Positions 1-5,493 of a stretch of DNA of 8,028 bases are shown one piece after another. The DNA comes from JAHIVN01 sp018816645 (lineage in GTDB: Bacteria > Patescibacteriota > Dojkabacteria > JAHIVN01): positions 1 through 8,028 of the forward strand of contig JBDRHZ010000050.1 of assembly GCA_043816305.1 (NCBI GenBank), read 5' to 3'. Within the stretch, counting starts at the first letter, position 1, and each line of letters opens with the position of its first letter. Position numbers and translations under genes: made by a program. The notes beneath the pieces are model-generated. The model saw only the letters and a list, made by a program, of their open reading frames with translations, was not told the DNA's origin and made no database searches.

Positions 1-120
1 TTTAACGGACTAACAGATGATATGTTTAAACTTCACTTAAAAGAATCTGAATTCAGATGGAATCACAGAGGAGAAATTTATGATATACTATTAAAAGAAG
101 TACGAAAAAATCCGCTCTAA
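1..120 (+). CDS. IS1595/ISXO2-type transposase, C-terminal 39 residues (partial)
   Basis: The reading frame starts at base 1 and ends at TAA 118-120. It translates as FNGLTDDMFKLHLKESEFRW followed by NHRGEIYDILLKEVRKNPL. The pattern 'KFNG...HLKE.EFR.NHR...LL..RKNPL' at the extreme C-terminus is typical of ISXO2-like (IS1595 family) DDE transposases, which cut and rejoin DNA at the element ends. The catalytic core lies outside the window, so activity cannot be judged. The family call rests on recalled C-terminal motifs; the identity with the copy at 7905-8028 is seen directly. Confidence 0.85.
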   Translation, partial: FNGLTDDMFKLHLKESEFRWNHRGEIYDILLKEVRKNPL

Positions 121-134
121 AGTTGTCTAGACCC
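1..134 (+). mobile_element. Right end of an IS1595-like insertion sequence (partial)
   Basis: This is the 3' end of an insertion sequence, cut by the start of the window. It holds the last 39 codons of a transposase and a terminal inverted repeat at about 112-134 (CCGCTCTAAAGTTGTCTAG then ACCC). The whole 134 bases recur exactly, in reverse orientation, at 7891-8024, and the two copies diverge right after the ACCC. That places the element boundary at 134/135. The terminal repeat includes the transposase stop codon, so the gene runs almost to the tip of the element. The base-perfect match implies recent transposition or ongoing gene conversion. The flank 135-142 (TTATTTAA) is a possible target duplication but cannot be tested because the other end is outside the window. 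Confidence 0.9.
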
Positions 135-150
135 TTATTTAATATATTAT
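123..150 (+). promoter_or_regulatory. Possible hybrid promoter with an IS-derived -35
   Basis: TTGTCT (123-128) lies inside the IS terminal repeat. After a 16-base spacer it is followed by TATTAT (145-150) in the flanking DNA, 30 bases before the ATG at 181. Each hexamer is an imperfect match to the consensus. Outward promoters completed by a -10 in the target are common for insertion sequences, so the IS may drive the gene at 181. This is a spacing and motif argument only. Confidence 0.3.
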
Positions 151-180
151 CCTCATAGATTAATTATTAAATTGTTAGAA

Positions 181-744
181 ATGAAAAAAGGTGGAATAGC
201 GATAGTGGTAATCATAGGTGTCGTTTTACTAGCATTGCTGGGTTGCGGAATCGGGGGTTACTTCGTGTACAATAGATTTGTCAAGAAAGAGGTGACTGAG
301 AATTTGGCAGAGAAAATAGTCGAAGAGGCAATCGAGAATGAAACCGGAGATGATGTAAACGTTAACATAGAAGGCACTAATGGAGAAGAAAGTGTTCACA
401 TAAGTGATGGAGATAATTCTGTAGATGTTTCTTCCGGTGAAGACTGGCCGGATGATATGCCAAGCTATGTCCCGGAATTTAAATATGGGACGCTTACAGT
501 GAAAACAAAAATATCCGGAGACACAAGCGGTGAGTATGGCTGGTCAATGGTATACGAATCGGTAGATAGTGATGCATTAGAAAAGTATAAAAATGATCTT
601 GAAAAAAGCGGCTGGAGTATTGAAACCACGATAGATACAGGAGAAGGTAAAGTTGTAGGTGCTTCGAAAGGGGAAGATATCATGACATTAAGCATTAATT
701 CTACAACAAAAATAGCTTCGATTTCAGTAAGTTTAAAGAAATAG
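181..744 (+). CDS. Small membrane-anchored protein of unknown function
   Basis: I do not recognise a named family. From the ATG at 181 the product is 187 residues; a TTG at 172 would add three, but the ATG sits directly before the usual MKK of an N-terminal anchor, so I prefer it. Residues about 5-30 form one hydrophobic segment (IAIVVIIGVVLLALLGCGIGG). The LLGC inside it resembles a lipobox, but the hydrophobic stretch continues after the Cys, so a plain membrane anchor is as likely. A charged, probably helical stretch follows (VTENLAEKIVEEAIENE). Next comes an acidic Asp/Gly/Ser-rich linker, and then a compact C-terminal domain beginning WPDDMPSYVPEFKYG and containing a 'LEKYKNDLEKSGW' helix. 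Similar anchored proteins occur in Firmicutes and Patescibacteria. The bulk should lie outside the cytoplasmic membrane. No Shine-Dalgarno precedes the start. The IS end lies 46 bp upstream. Confidence 0.85.
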   Translation: MKKGGIAIVVIIGVVLLALLGCGIGGYFVYNRFVKKEVTENLAEKIVEEAIENETGDDVNVNIEGTNGEESVHISDGDNSVDVSSGEDWPDDMPSYVPEFKYGTLTVKTKISGDTSGEYGWSMVYESVDSDALEKYKNDLEKSGWSIETTIDTGEGKVVGASKGEDIMTLSINSTTKIASISVSLKK

Positions 745-779
745 GTTAAAGTAACATCCTGCTTAAAAACGATTCTTTT

Positions 780-788
780 TGGTATAAT
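780..788 (+). promoter_or_regulatory. Extended -10 promoter (P1) upstream of the erm leader
   Basis: TGG followed by TATAAT (783-788) is a perfect -10 hexamer with the TGn extension. The -35 position (about 760-765, TGCTTA) is poor, as is usual for extended -10 promoters. Initiation would fall near 795, giving a leader of about 160-180 bases before the methyltransferase gene. It lies just after the stop codon at 744 of the preceding gene, so erm can be transcribed on its own. Confidence 0.5.
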
Positions 789-821
789 TGGGAATCTAGT
801 TAAAGAGTGATTGTACAAGTT

Positions 822-860
822 ATGTCTGCAGTATTGCTACCAAACAACTCAAACCTCTAG
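822..860 (+). CDS. Possible 12-residue leader peptide upstream of erm
   Basis: ATG (822) to TAG (858-860) encodes MSAVLLPNNSNL. Inducible erm genes commonly carry a short leader ORF in which a drug-bound ribosome stalls and thereby exposes the erm start region. Three facts make this mini-ORF more than noise. It lies between a consensus -10 and the methyltransferase start, its second half forms one arm of a 9-bp hairpin (837-845 with 863-871), and its last codons can pair with the GGAGG at 930-934. Against it: no good Shine-Dalgarno (only GAG at 805-807), and the peptide is not one of the known stall sequences, although AVLL is loosely like the hydrophobic IAVV and IFVI motifs. A 12-codon ORF can easily arise by chance. 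Confidence 0.35.
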   Translation: MSAVLLPNNSNL

Positions 861-944
861 ACGTTTGGTAGATCGTACGCCTGTTTAAGTTTTCCGAAAT
901 ATGTTAGCTTTCTGATATACTATTCGTTTGGAGGTATTTCTCCA
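837..944 (+). promoter_or_regulatory. Candidate RNA attenuator: leader hairpin and competing GGAGG pairing
   Basis: Several pairings are visible in the erm 5' region. CTACCAAAC (837-845) is the exact complement of GTTTGGTAG (863-871), a 9-bp stem with a 17-base loop. The loop segment ACCTCTAGACG (853-863) pairs over 11 positions, two of them G-U, with CGTTTGGAGGT (925-935), covering the GGAGG at 930-934. CCAAAC (840-845) could also pair with GTTTGG at 926-931. Finally TGGAG (929-933) can form a 5-bp hairpin with CTCCA (940-944). A ribosome halted in the mini-ORF at 822-860 would mask 837-860 and free the GGAGG. The weakness is spacing: GGAGG is 22 bases before TTG 957 and 37 before ATG 972, too far for a standard ribosome binding site. 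Confidence 0.35.
913..921 (+). promoter_or_regulatory. Second extended -10 promoter (P2) close to erm
   Basis: TGA followed by TATACT (916-921) is a good extended -10 element with no clear -35. It would start transcripts near 928, right at the GGAGG, giving a 5' region of roughly 30-45 bases. If this is the real promoter, the mini-ORF and long-range pairings upstream would not be in the message. P1 and P2 are therefore competing hypotheses for how erm is expressed. Confidence 0.35.
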
Positions 945-971
945 TATACATTACATTTGACGAATGGCATC

Positions 972-1820
972 ATGCGACGCATAAAACATTCTCAAAACTT
1001 CATAAAAGAAAATGGGCTTGTTGAATTCCTTATCAAAGAAGCAGGGATAAACAGGACAGATACAGTTCTGGAAATTGGAGCAGGCAAGGGAACTATTACC
1101 GAACAGCTGTGCAAAAAAGCTGGGAAAGTGATTGCAATCGAAAAAGATAGAAAGCTGTATGATCGAATTGATCGAAGATTGAAGAATTACAAAAATCTAA
1201 AACTAGTAGCTGGTGATTTTATCGACTATCCCCTGCCCGATCAGCCATATAAATGCTTTTCGAATATACCGTTTAACTATACGGCGGATATTGTGAGAAA
1301 GCTTTTAATGGGGAACAATTCTCCGACGGATGCTTACCTGTTTATGCAGAAGGAAAGTGCACAGCGGTTTATGGGAAGAATGAAGTCAACCCAGATATCT
1401 TTACTGCTTGCTCCGTTTTGGAAAACTCGAGTTTTGTATAATTTCAAAAGATCAGATTTCAAACCAAATCCGTCTGTTGATGTTGTTTTAGTGCAGTTCA
1501 AGAGAAAATTGTTGCCGGATATTAATAAGATAGAATACTTGATATATAGAGATTTCATTACTTATGTATTCAATCAGTGGAAAAGTAATGTCGGCAAGTC
1601 TCTTGAAATTGTATTCACCTACAAACAGTTGAAGCGTTTGAGTAAATCTATTGGCTTAGACCTAAGAAGTAAGCCTACAACAGTAAATTATAAGAAATGG
1701 TTGTGTTTGTTCAGATTTATTTGTGAAAAGCAAAATGAAGTTCGGGTTAAAGCCTTTAGCGGCTATTACGAGAAGTATGAAGAGTTACATTCAAAAAGGG
1801 TAAGCAGGTATAGAATTTAA
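972..1820 (+). CDS. erm: Erm-type 23S rRNA (adenine-N6)-methyltransferase
   Basis: The enzyme transfers methyl groups from S-adenosylmethionine to N6 of an adenine in 23S rRNA domain V (A2058 in E. coli numbering), which blocks macrolide, lincosamide and streptogramin B binding. From ATG 972 the product has 282 residues. A TTG at 957 would give 287, but MRRIKHSQNF matches the usual Erm start. In the 287-residue numbering: HSQNF at 11-15 (motif X), VLEIGAGKG at 37-45 (SAM motif I), VIAIEKD at 58-64 (acidic SAM-ribose residue E62), GDF at 86-88, catalytic NIPF at 103-106, and FKPNPSVDVVL at 168-178. The housekeeping methylase KsgA has NLPY in the catalytic motif; NIPF, 'YLFMQKESAQRF' and the C-terminal 'YRDFITYVFNQW...KKWLCLFRF' fit Erm. 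All catalytic motifs look intact. The gene has its own promoter candidates and converges on the minus-strand gene ending at 1878. The subclass is not assigned; resistance activity is inferred. Confidence 0.88.
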   Translation: MRRIKHSQNFIKENGLVEFLIKEAGINRTDTVLEIGAGKGTITEQLCKKAGKVIAIEKDRKLYDRIDRRLKNYKNLKLVAGDFIDYPLPDQPYKCFSNIPFNYTADIVRKLLMGNNSPTDAYLFMQKESAQRFMGRMKSTQISLLLAPFWKTRVLYNFKRSDFKPNPSVDVVLVQFKRKLLPDINKIEYLIYRDFITYVFNQWKSNVGKSLEIVFTYKQLKRLSKSIGLDLRSKPTTVNYKKWLCLFRFICEKQNEVRVKAFSGYYEKYEELHSKRVSRYRI

Positions 1821-1825
1821 TGTTT

Positions 1826-1850
1826 CGGACCGGGTTGCAAACCCGCTCCG
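1826..1850. terminator. GC-rich hairpin between convergent genes
   Basis: CGGAcCGGGTT (1826-1836) pairs with AACCCGcTCCG (1840-1850) around a 3-base GCA loop: ten base pairs with one C-C mismatch. It begins 6 bases after the erm stop codon and lies 27 bases beyond the stop of the opposing gene. Neither side has a clear U-tract (GCAAAAGTAAG on plus, GAAACATTAAA on minus), so it is not a textbook intrinsic terminator. It may act as a bidirectional transcription block or a 3' stabilising structure. Confidence 0.5.
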
Positions 1851-1877
1851 GCAAAAGTAAGAATTTAATAAAGTAAA

Positions 1878-2285
1878 TCAGGGTTCTGGCTGTTTTCTAT
1901 ATGGAGCCCTGTGTTCGTTCCTGCGAATTCCATTATCATCTACCGACGAAATATCACTTAGTTTTTGCGACAGTGCCTTCCCTATAGATGCTGCACTATC
2001 TCCAAAATCAGATAGATCAATTTCTCCTAATACTGGATTGTGATAATGAGCGACAAGAGTTCTTCTTGCTCCATTGGCAAAGCAACTTCCAACTATTGTA
2101 CAGGGAAGCCAGGTGGGTAACCCACCAGGATAGTTACAGTACATAGCGAATTCCCATCGATCAATGGGAAAAATTGTAACATTATGGAAGTCAACTGCTG
2201 CTTCCTTTACATTTGTTTGTAACCTAGCTGCATTATAATCGAGCTGTGCACTTAGAATTTCTACAGGGGTTTGTCGTGTCTCCAT
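1878..2285 (-). CDS. Hypothetical 135-residue protein with a GSC...H motif
   Basis: I do not recognise the family. The ORF runs from ATG at 2285 to TGA at 1878-1880. There is no signal peptide or membrane segment, so it is probably cytoplasmic. The central part reads LPCTIVGSCFA (60-70), then RRTLVAHYHNP (74-84), predicted as two strands bearing Cys68, His80 and His82, followed by an amphipathic helix (DFGDSAASIGKALSQKL). A T...GSC strand followed by a strand with H is reminiscent of CheD and CNF1-like cysteine deamidases, but the Cys-His spacing (12) is shorter than the 15-17 I recall there, so this is only a hint. The tail (from about 115) is charged and probably disordered. It converges with erm. 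A TTGATA-17-TATATA promoter ends two bases before the ATG, which would suggest leaderless translation or a slightly later start. No Shine-Dalgarno is visible. Confidence 0.65.
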   Translation of the reverse strand: METRQTPVEILSAQLDYNAARLQTNVKEAAVDFHNVTIFPIDRWEFAMYCNYPGGLPTWLPCTIVGSCFANGARRTLVAHYHNPVLGEIDLSDFGDSAASIGKALSQKLSDISSVDDNGIRRNEHRAPYRKQPEP

Positions 2286-2367
2286 AGTATATATATCAAA
2301 TAAATAACCTTATCAATTTTACCATTTGTGACCCATAGTGGTCAATGTTCTAAGTTCGCAATAGAAT

Positions 2368-2401
2368 CCGAACACCTAAGCTTAAATTAGGCATAATTCG
2401 G
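2368..2401. repeat. Nested inverted repeat before the IS30 fragment
   Basis: CCGAA (2368-2372) and CCTAA (2375-2379) are matched by TTAGG (2387-2391) and TTCGG (2397-2401), giving two nested 5-bp inverted arms around GCTTAAA. The structure ends just before the ATG at 2405 and overlaps a possible -10 (CATAAT, 2392-2397). It is probably part of the IS30-family left end or its promoter/operator region. I could not identify the exact terminal inverted repeat of that element. Confidence 0.4.
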
Positions 2402-2404
2402 ATA

Positions 2405-2601
2405 ATGAAAAAACATAAAAAACTACAGTCCTGGGAGCGGGATAAGATAGCAATAATGAGAGCAAAGAAGAAGTCTATTCGCCAAATTGCAAGGAGGTTG
2501 AAAAGATCACCCTCAACAATTAGTGACGAAGTAGACAGAGGAAAGGATAAAACAGAAGAAGAGTACGTAGCGATTCATGCCCAGTATCTTTCCGAGCAAA
2601 G
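2405..2601 (+). pseudogene. IS30-family transposase, N-terminal fragment
   Basis: The first ~65 codons encode a typical IS30 transposase DNA-binding region: MKKHKKLQSWERDKIAIMRA, then 'KSIRQIARRLKRSPSTISDEVDRG' (helix-turn-helix) and 'EEYVAIHAQYLSEQR'. Full-length IS30 transposases have more than 300 residues with a DDE core; here the similarity stops around 2600. The frame then runs on to a stop at 2716 through unrelated sequence (VLLQLLLCLL) that is the out-of-frame coding of the next gene's Ser/Thr linker. The element is therefore truncated and should not transpose. An intact helix-turn-helix might still bind IS30 ends, but that is speculative. Confidence 0.8.
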
Positions 2602-3768
2602 GATGATAGCGGATCAGATACGACGAGTTCATCTTCGGCAACCTCAAGTCTGGCAAGTTCTACTTCAACTACTCCTGTGCCTTCTGAGCTCAAAGGTAAA
2701 ATTATCTACGTATTGAATGGGAATATTTACATTGCCGATAAAAATGGAAAGAATAGTAAAAAACTGACAGCTTATCCTGAGGTGGAATCAATGATGAGTG
2801 TTCAGTTGATATCAGAAAATCTGCTGGGATATTTCACTTGCAGGTATGAAGAGGATTTATTTAACTGTGAGATAAGCACTTTAGACATAAACAGTACAAA
2901 GACTACAAATCTGAAAAAGACAAATGATGTCAATTGCATAGATCAGGTATCTTTTATAGACGGAAATGAGTATGCCTATACGAGATCCGAAGGACCGTCT
3001 AAGTATGTTATTTATTATGTCAAGGACGATCAGGAAGAGATATTGAAAGAATGGAACGAAGAATCTTATGGCAGGGGGATAATGCTATACGATAATTCAC
3101 GGTTGAGGTTTTCCCCGGATGGTGAAAACCTTCTTCATATGAGTACTATTTCTAGATCCGGTATGGATTTCAATGTTTATGTTCTTGATCTGGAAGGAAA
3201 ACTACTTGACACGATCCACAATGCAACTTTTCCAGTCTGGAAAACAAATGGTGAAATTCTTTATGTGGCTTACGATCAAGCAGGTATGGTCGATGATGAC
3301 AAGCGTGGGGTGTTTGTGAGAGATATTGAAACTCAAAAATCAACGAAGCTGCAAAATGCTTTTCCTAGTGCTTATGTTGAAAACTCAACAGTTAGCTATC
3401 CTTTTACTGGAGGTTATGATCTAGTTTACAGCGAGAATAAACTATATTGCTGGGGGGTTTTTGTTGAAGGTCTCGGCTTTGGGCATAGTTATATTTATGA
3501 TTTTGAAAAGGATGAGAAAGAGCTTTTTGATGGGGGAGAAGTTTATCCTATTCCTTTATCTGATAATGAAGTAATTTTTGCAAAAACAGAATCTTTCGGT
3601 GGGGGAACTGATTGTTCAATTCCGCACAGCTTTTCGGATCTTACCAGTCTGAAACTTGTGAGTTATGTATACAAATATCTAGAGACAGGAAAAGAGACAA
3701 AGATAAACCTGCCAGAGGAAGCTTTCAGCAGGGGTGTGATAACGGAGTTAAATCATTATATAGACTAG
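2602..3768 (+). pseudogene. Secreted or anchored β-propeller protein, 5'-truncated
   Basis: The frame is open from 2551, and from about 2602 it reads DDSGSDTTSSSSATSSLASS followed by TSTTPVPSELKG. This is a Ser/Thr-rich linker of the kind that separates a membrane anchor from an outer domain. After it comes a propeller-like domain of about 360 residues with blade-type repeats: 'NGNIYIADKNGKNSKKLT', 'RFSPDGENLLHMS' (TolB-like SPDG turn), 'FNVYVLDLEGK', 'FPVWKTNGEILYVA' and 'HSYIYDFEKDEKELF'. The only in-frame start after the junction is GTG 2677, inside the linker, so any product would lack the anchor or signal peptide. The upstream part has been replaced by the IS30 fragment in the +1-shifted frame. 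The domain itself has no internal stops, so the loss may be recent. Propellers of this class bind proteins or ligands outside the cell; the partner is unknown. Confidence 0.75.
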
Positions 3769-3883
3769 AGACTTCTGGTTATATAGTACCAATGAAATCA
3801 ATAGATAAATTCGAGCTATTTGATATAGAATAGCAAATTCTTGCCCCTGCATAGTGGATATCCTCATCGTTTTAAATAATCAC

Positions 3884-3912
3884 TTGACATTGGTGTTTTG
3901 AATCAGTATGAT
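3884..3912 (+). promoter_or_regulatory. Near-consensus promoter of the marR-ABC operon
   Basis: TTGACA (3884-3889) is a perfect -35, followed by a 17-base spacer and TATGAT (3907-3912), five of six matches to the -10. Initiation near 3919 leaves a 5' region of about 30 bases before the ATG at 3949. It is the strongest sigma70-type promoter in the window, which fits an operon held down by a repressor rather than by a weak promoter. Confidence 0.8.
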
Positions 3913-3922
3913 CCCTAAGTCT

Positions 3923-3944
3923 CTTAATAGTTAAGTGGCTTAAG
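3923..3944. promoter_or_regulatory. Candidate MarR operator (paired CTTAA palindromes)
   Basis: Just after the predicted start of transcription lie CTTAA-TAG-TTAAG (3923-3935) and the perfect palindrome CTTAAG (3939-3944), with centres about 12-13 bases apart. MarR-family dimers bind short inverted repeats in their own promoter regions, and a position between +1 and the start codon would block the polymerase. Autoregulation by the product of the next gene is inferred from position and symmetry. Confidence 0.5.
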
Positions 3945-3948
3945 TAAT

Positions 3949-4407
3949 ATGAAGAGTGTAAATCTGATCGGTGAGAAAATCATATTTTCTACGTTCAATC
4001 TGATACGGAAATTACAGGCAATACAAAAGTGTGAAGGTGGGCCGGAGGAACTATCTATTCTTCAGGCTAGAATACTGATGATTATAGCAGAACATAAGCA
4101 TCTAAGGATGTCAGATCTTGCAAAGTTCTTCGTTGTACGAACATCCGCTATGTCTCAGCAGGTAGATATTCTTGTTCGCGAGGGATATGTCGAACGAGTT
4201 CCTAGTAAGGAGGACAGGAGAATAGTTCATGTGAAGTTGTCTGCAAAGGGACGCAGAATGAAAAGAAAAGCATTTCGGAAAATGAAAGAAAAATTCGGAT
4301 TTATCCTTAGCTGCATAGATGATGATAAGAAAACTGATCTGCTGTCGATTTTGGAGGCTCTCGAAAAGTCACTGGATAAAAAGGTGAAACAAACGGATTA
4401 TAAATAA
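3949..4407 (+). CDS. MarR-family transcriptional regulator
   Basis: A 152-residue winged helix-turn-helix protein, the usual length for MarR. Helices at 6-28 supply part of the dimer interface. 'LSILQARILMIIAEHKHLRM' (36-54) leads into the DNA-reading helix region 'SDLAKFFVVRTSAMSQQVDI' (55-74), then 'LVREGYVERV', and the wing 'SKEDRRIVHVKLSAKG' (86-101), whose DRR motif is a family hallmark. A long C-terminal helical part completes the dimer. Such proteins usually repress an adjacent efflux or detoxification operon until a small aromatic or drug-like ligand binds. It is the first gene of an operon with the ABC ATPase (24 bp downstream) and permease, and symmetric candidate operators precede it. 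The ligand cannot be predicted. No Shine-Dalgarno is visible before the ATG. Confidence 0.93.
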   Translation: MKSVNLIGEKIIFSTFNLIRKLQAIQKCEGGPEELSILQARILMIIAEHKHLRMSDLAKFFVVRTSAMSQQVDILVREGYVERVPSKEDRRIVHVKLSAKGRRMKRKAFRKMKEKFGFILSCIDDDKKTDLLSILEALEKSLDKKVKQTDYK

Positions 4408-4431
4408 ACTTTAAATTATTAGCTTCTTTTG

Positions 4432-5454
4432 ATGAGTAAATCAATAATTTCTGTTAAAAATCTTACCAAAAAGTTCGGTGATCTTGCAGCGGTAGATAAC
4501 ATTTCCTTTGAGGTACAAAAGGGTGAAATCTTTGGCTTTCTTGGTCCAAACGGTGCCGGAAAGTCAACAACACTTCGAATGCTGACAACACTTACTGCTC
4601 CAACGTCAGGATCCTTCACTATTAACGGTTTGAATCCGAAGAAAGACGTTGATCAGCTAAAGAAAATGGTTGGTCTGGTTGCTGAGAAGCTGATCATGTA
4701 TGATTATCTTTCAGCCCGCGAAAATCTCTTGTTTTTTGGGAAGCTGTACAAAGTTCCTCAGGACATTCTTGAAGAGCGTACAGATAAATTACTGAAAATG
4801 ATCGGGATGTGGGAATGGAGAGACCACAAAATAGGGACCTACTCCACAGGGATGAAGCAAAGAATAAATGTCATCCGTGCTCTCGTAACCGATCCGGACA
4901 TCATATTTATGGACGAACCGACTTTAGGACTTGATCCTCAGAGTACCAGACAAGTCAGAGAATTTATTTTGGAATTAAATAAGAAAGGGAAAACTATCAT
5001 TCTCACAACGCATATCATGCAGGAAGCCGAACGGTTGAGTGATCGTGTCGGTATTATAGATCACGGAAAGATCATTGCCCTGGATACTCCTGAAAACCTG
5101 AAGAATTCTCTTGCAGACAAAAGAGGCACAGGGGTTGAGTTCAAAGTGTCTGAAGTCCCTGCTTGTATGCTTGATAAGCTTGCGAAACTTCCAAAGGTCA
5201 GTGTGAAGCAACTCGGCGACAATCGCATATCAATCAGCTATGGTAACGGAACAGAAGTTAACAAATTGATAGATGCTATACAAGATTGTAATGTAGGAAT
5301 TCTTCGTATGCACACTTCTGAGCCTACTTTGGAGGATGTATTTATCGATTTGACAGGCCGTGAGTTCCGAGATAAAGCAACTGAGAAGGAGCAGAAAATG
5401 CCGGCAGCAGGCCCAGGTCATGGATTTAGGAAGATATCATCAAGAATAAGATAA
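4432..5454 (+). CDS. ABC transporter ATP-binding protein (drug-export type)
   Basis: The 340-residue ATPase would power the permease encoded next. From ATG 4432 the motifs in order are: Walker A GPNGAGKST (about 38-46), Q-loop region VGLVAEKLIMYDYLSARENL (about 80-99), signature YSTGMKQR (about 137-144), Walker B DIIFMDEPTLGLDP (about 156-169), and H-loop TTHIMQEAERLSDR. The C-terminal ~110 residues form the extra domain of DrrA/CcmA-like ATPases, ending 'PTLEDVFIDLTGREF'. The Q-loop Gln position carries Glu (VAEKLIMYD), a variation I recall in some of these exporters, so I do not treat it as damage. A TTG at 4429 is possible but the ATG is preferred. The gene starts 24 bp after marR, without a Shine-Dalgarno. 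Substrates of this class include antibiotics, lipids and other hydrophobic compounds; none can be assigned here. Confidence 0.95.
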   Translation: MSKSIISVKNLTKKFGDLAAVDNISFEVQKGEIFGFLGPNGAGKSTTLRMLTTLTAPTSGSFTINGLNPKKDVDQLKKMVGLVAEKLIMYDYLSARENLLFFGKLYKVPQDILEERTDKLLKMIGMWEWRDHKIGTYSTGMKQRINVIRALVTDPDIIFMDEPTLGLDPQSTRQVREFILELNKKGKTIILTTHIMQEAERLSDRVGIIDHGKIIALDTPENLKNSLADKRGTGVEFKVSEVPACMLDKLAKLPKVSVKQLGDNRISISYGNGTEVNKLIDAIQDCNVGILRMHTSEPTLEDVFIDLTGREFRDKATEKEQKMPAAGPGHGFRKISSRIR

Positions 5455-5493
5455 CTTTAATTAACTATCAAAATTACTTATTAATTGAACTTA

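Noticed and set aside
465..818. 117-codon minus-strand ORF opposite the small membrane protein gene
   Set aside because: It is antisense to a well-formed coding frame with a clear anchor and domain, and its translation resembles no protein family.
957..1820. KsgA (16S rRNA dimethyladenosine transferase)
   Set aside because: The catalytic motif is NIPF rather than NLPY, and the N-terminal HSQNF and C-terminal YRDF...YVFNQW regions fit Erm.
2027..2085. JAMM/RadC-type metalloprotease motif in the minus-strand gene (HYHNPVLGEIDLSDFGD)
   Set aside because: The spacing from HxH to the Ser and Asp does not match HxHx7Sx2D, and no upstream Glu motif is evident.
2549..2716. Programmed -1 frameshift fusing the IS30 helix-turn-helix to the β-propeller
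   Set aside because: The two frames overlap for 166 bases, but I see no slippery heptamer of the X XXY YYZ type or downstream structure. A deletion scar explains the arrangement better.
3612..3833. 73-codon plus-strand ORF extending past the propeller stop, including a 13-codon ATG ORF at 3792-3833
   Set aside because: Most of it is a shifted-frame reading of the propeller gene, and the terminal mini-ORF (MKSIDKFELFDIE) has no ribosome binding site or family resemblance.
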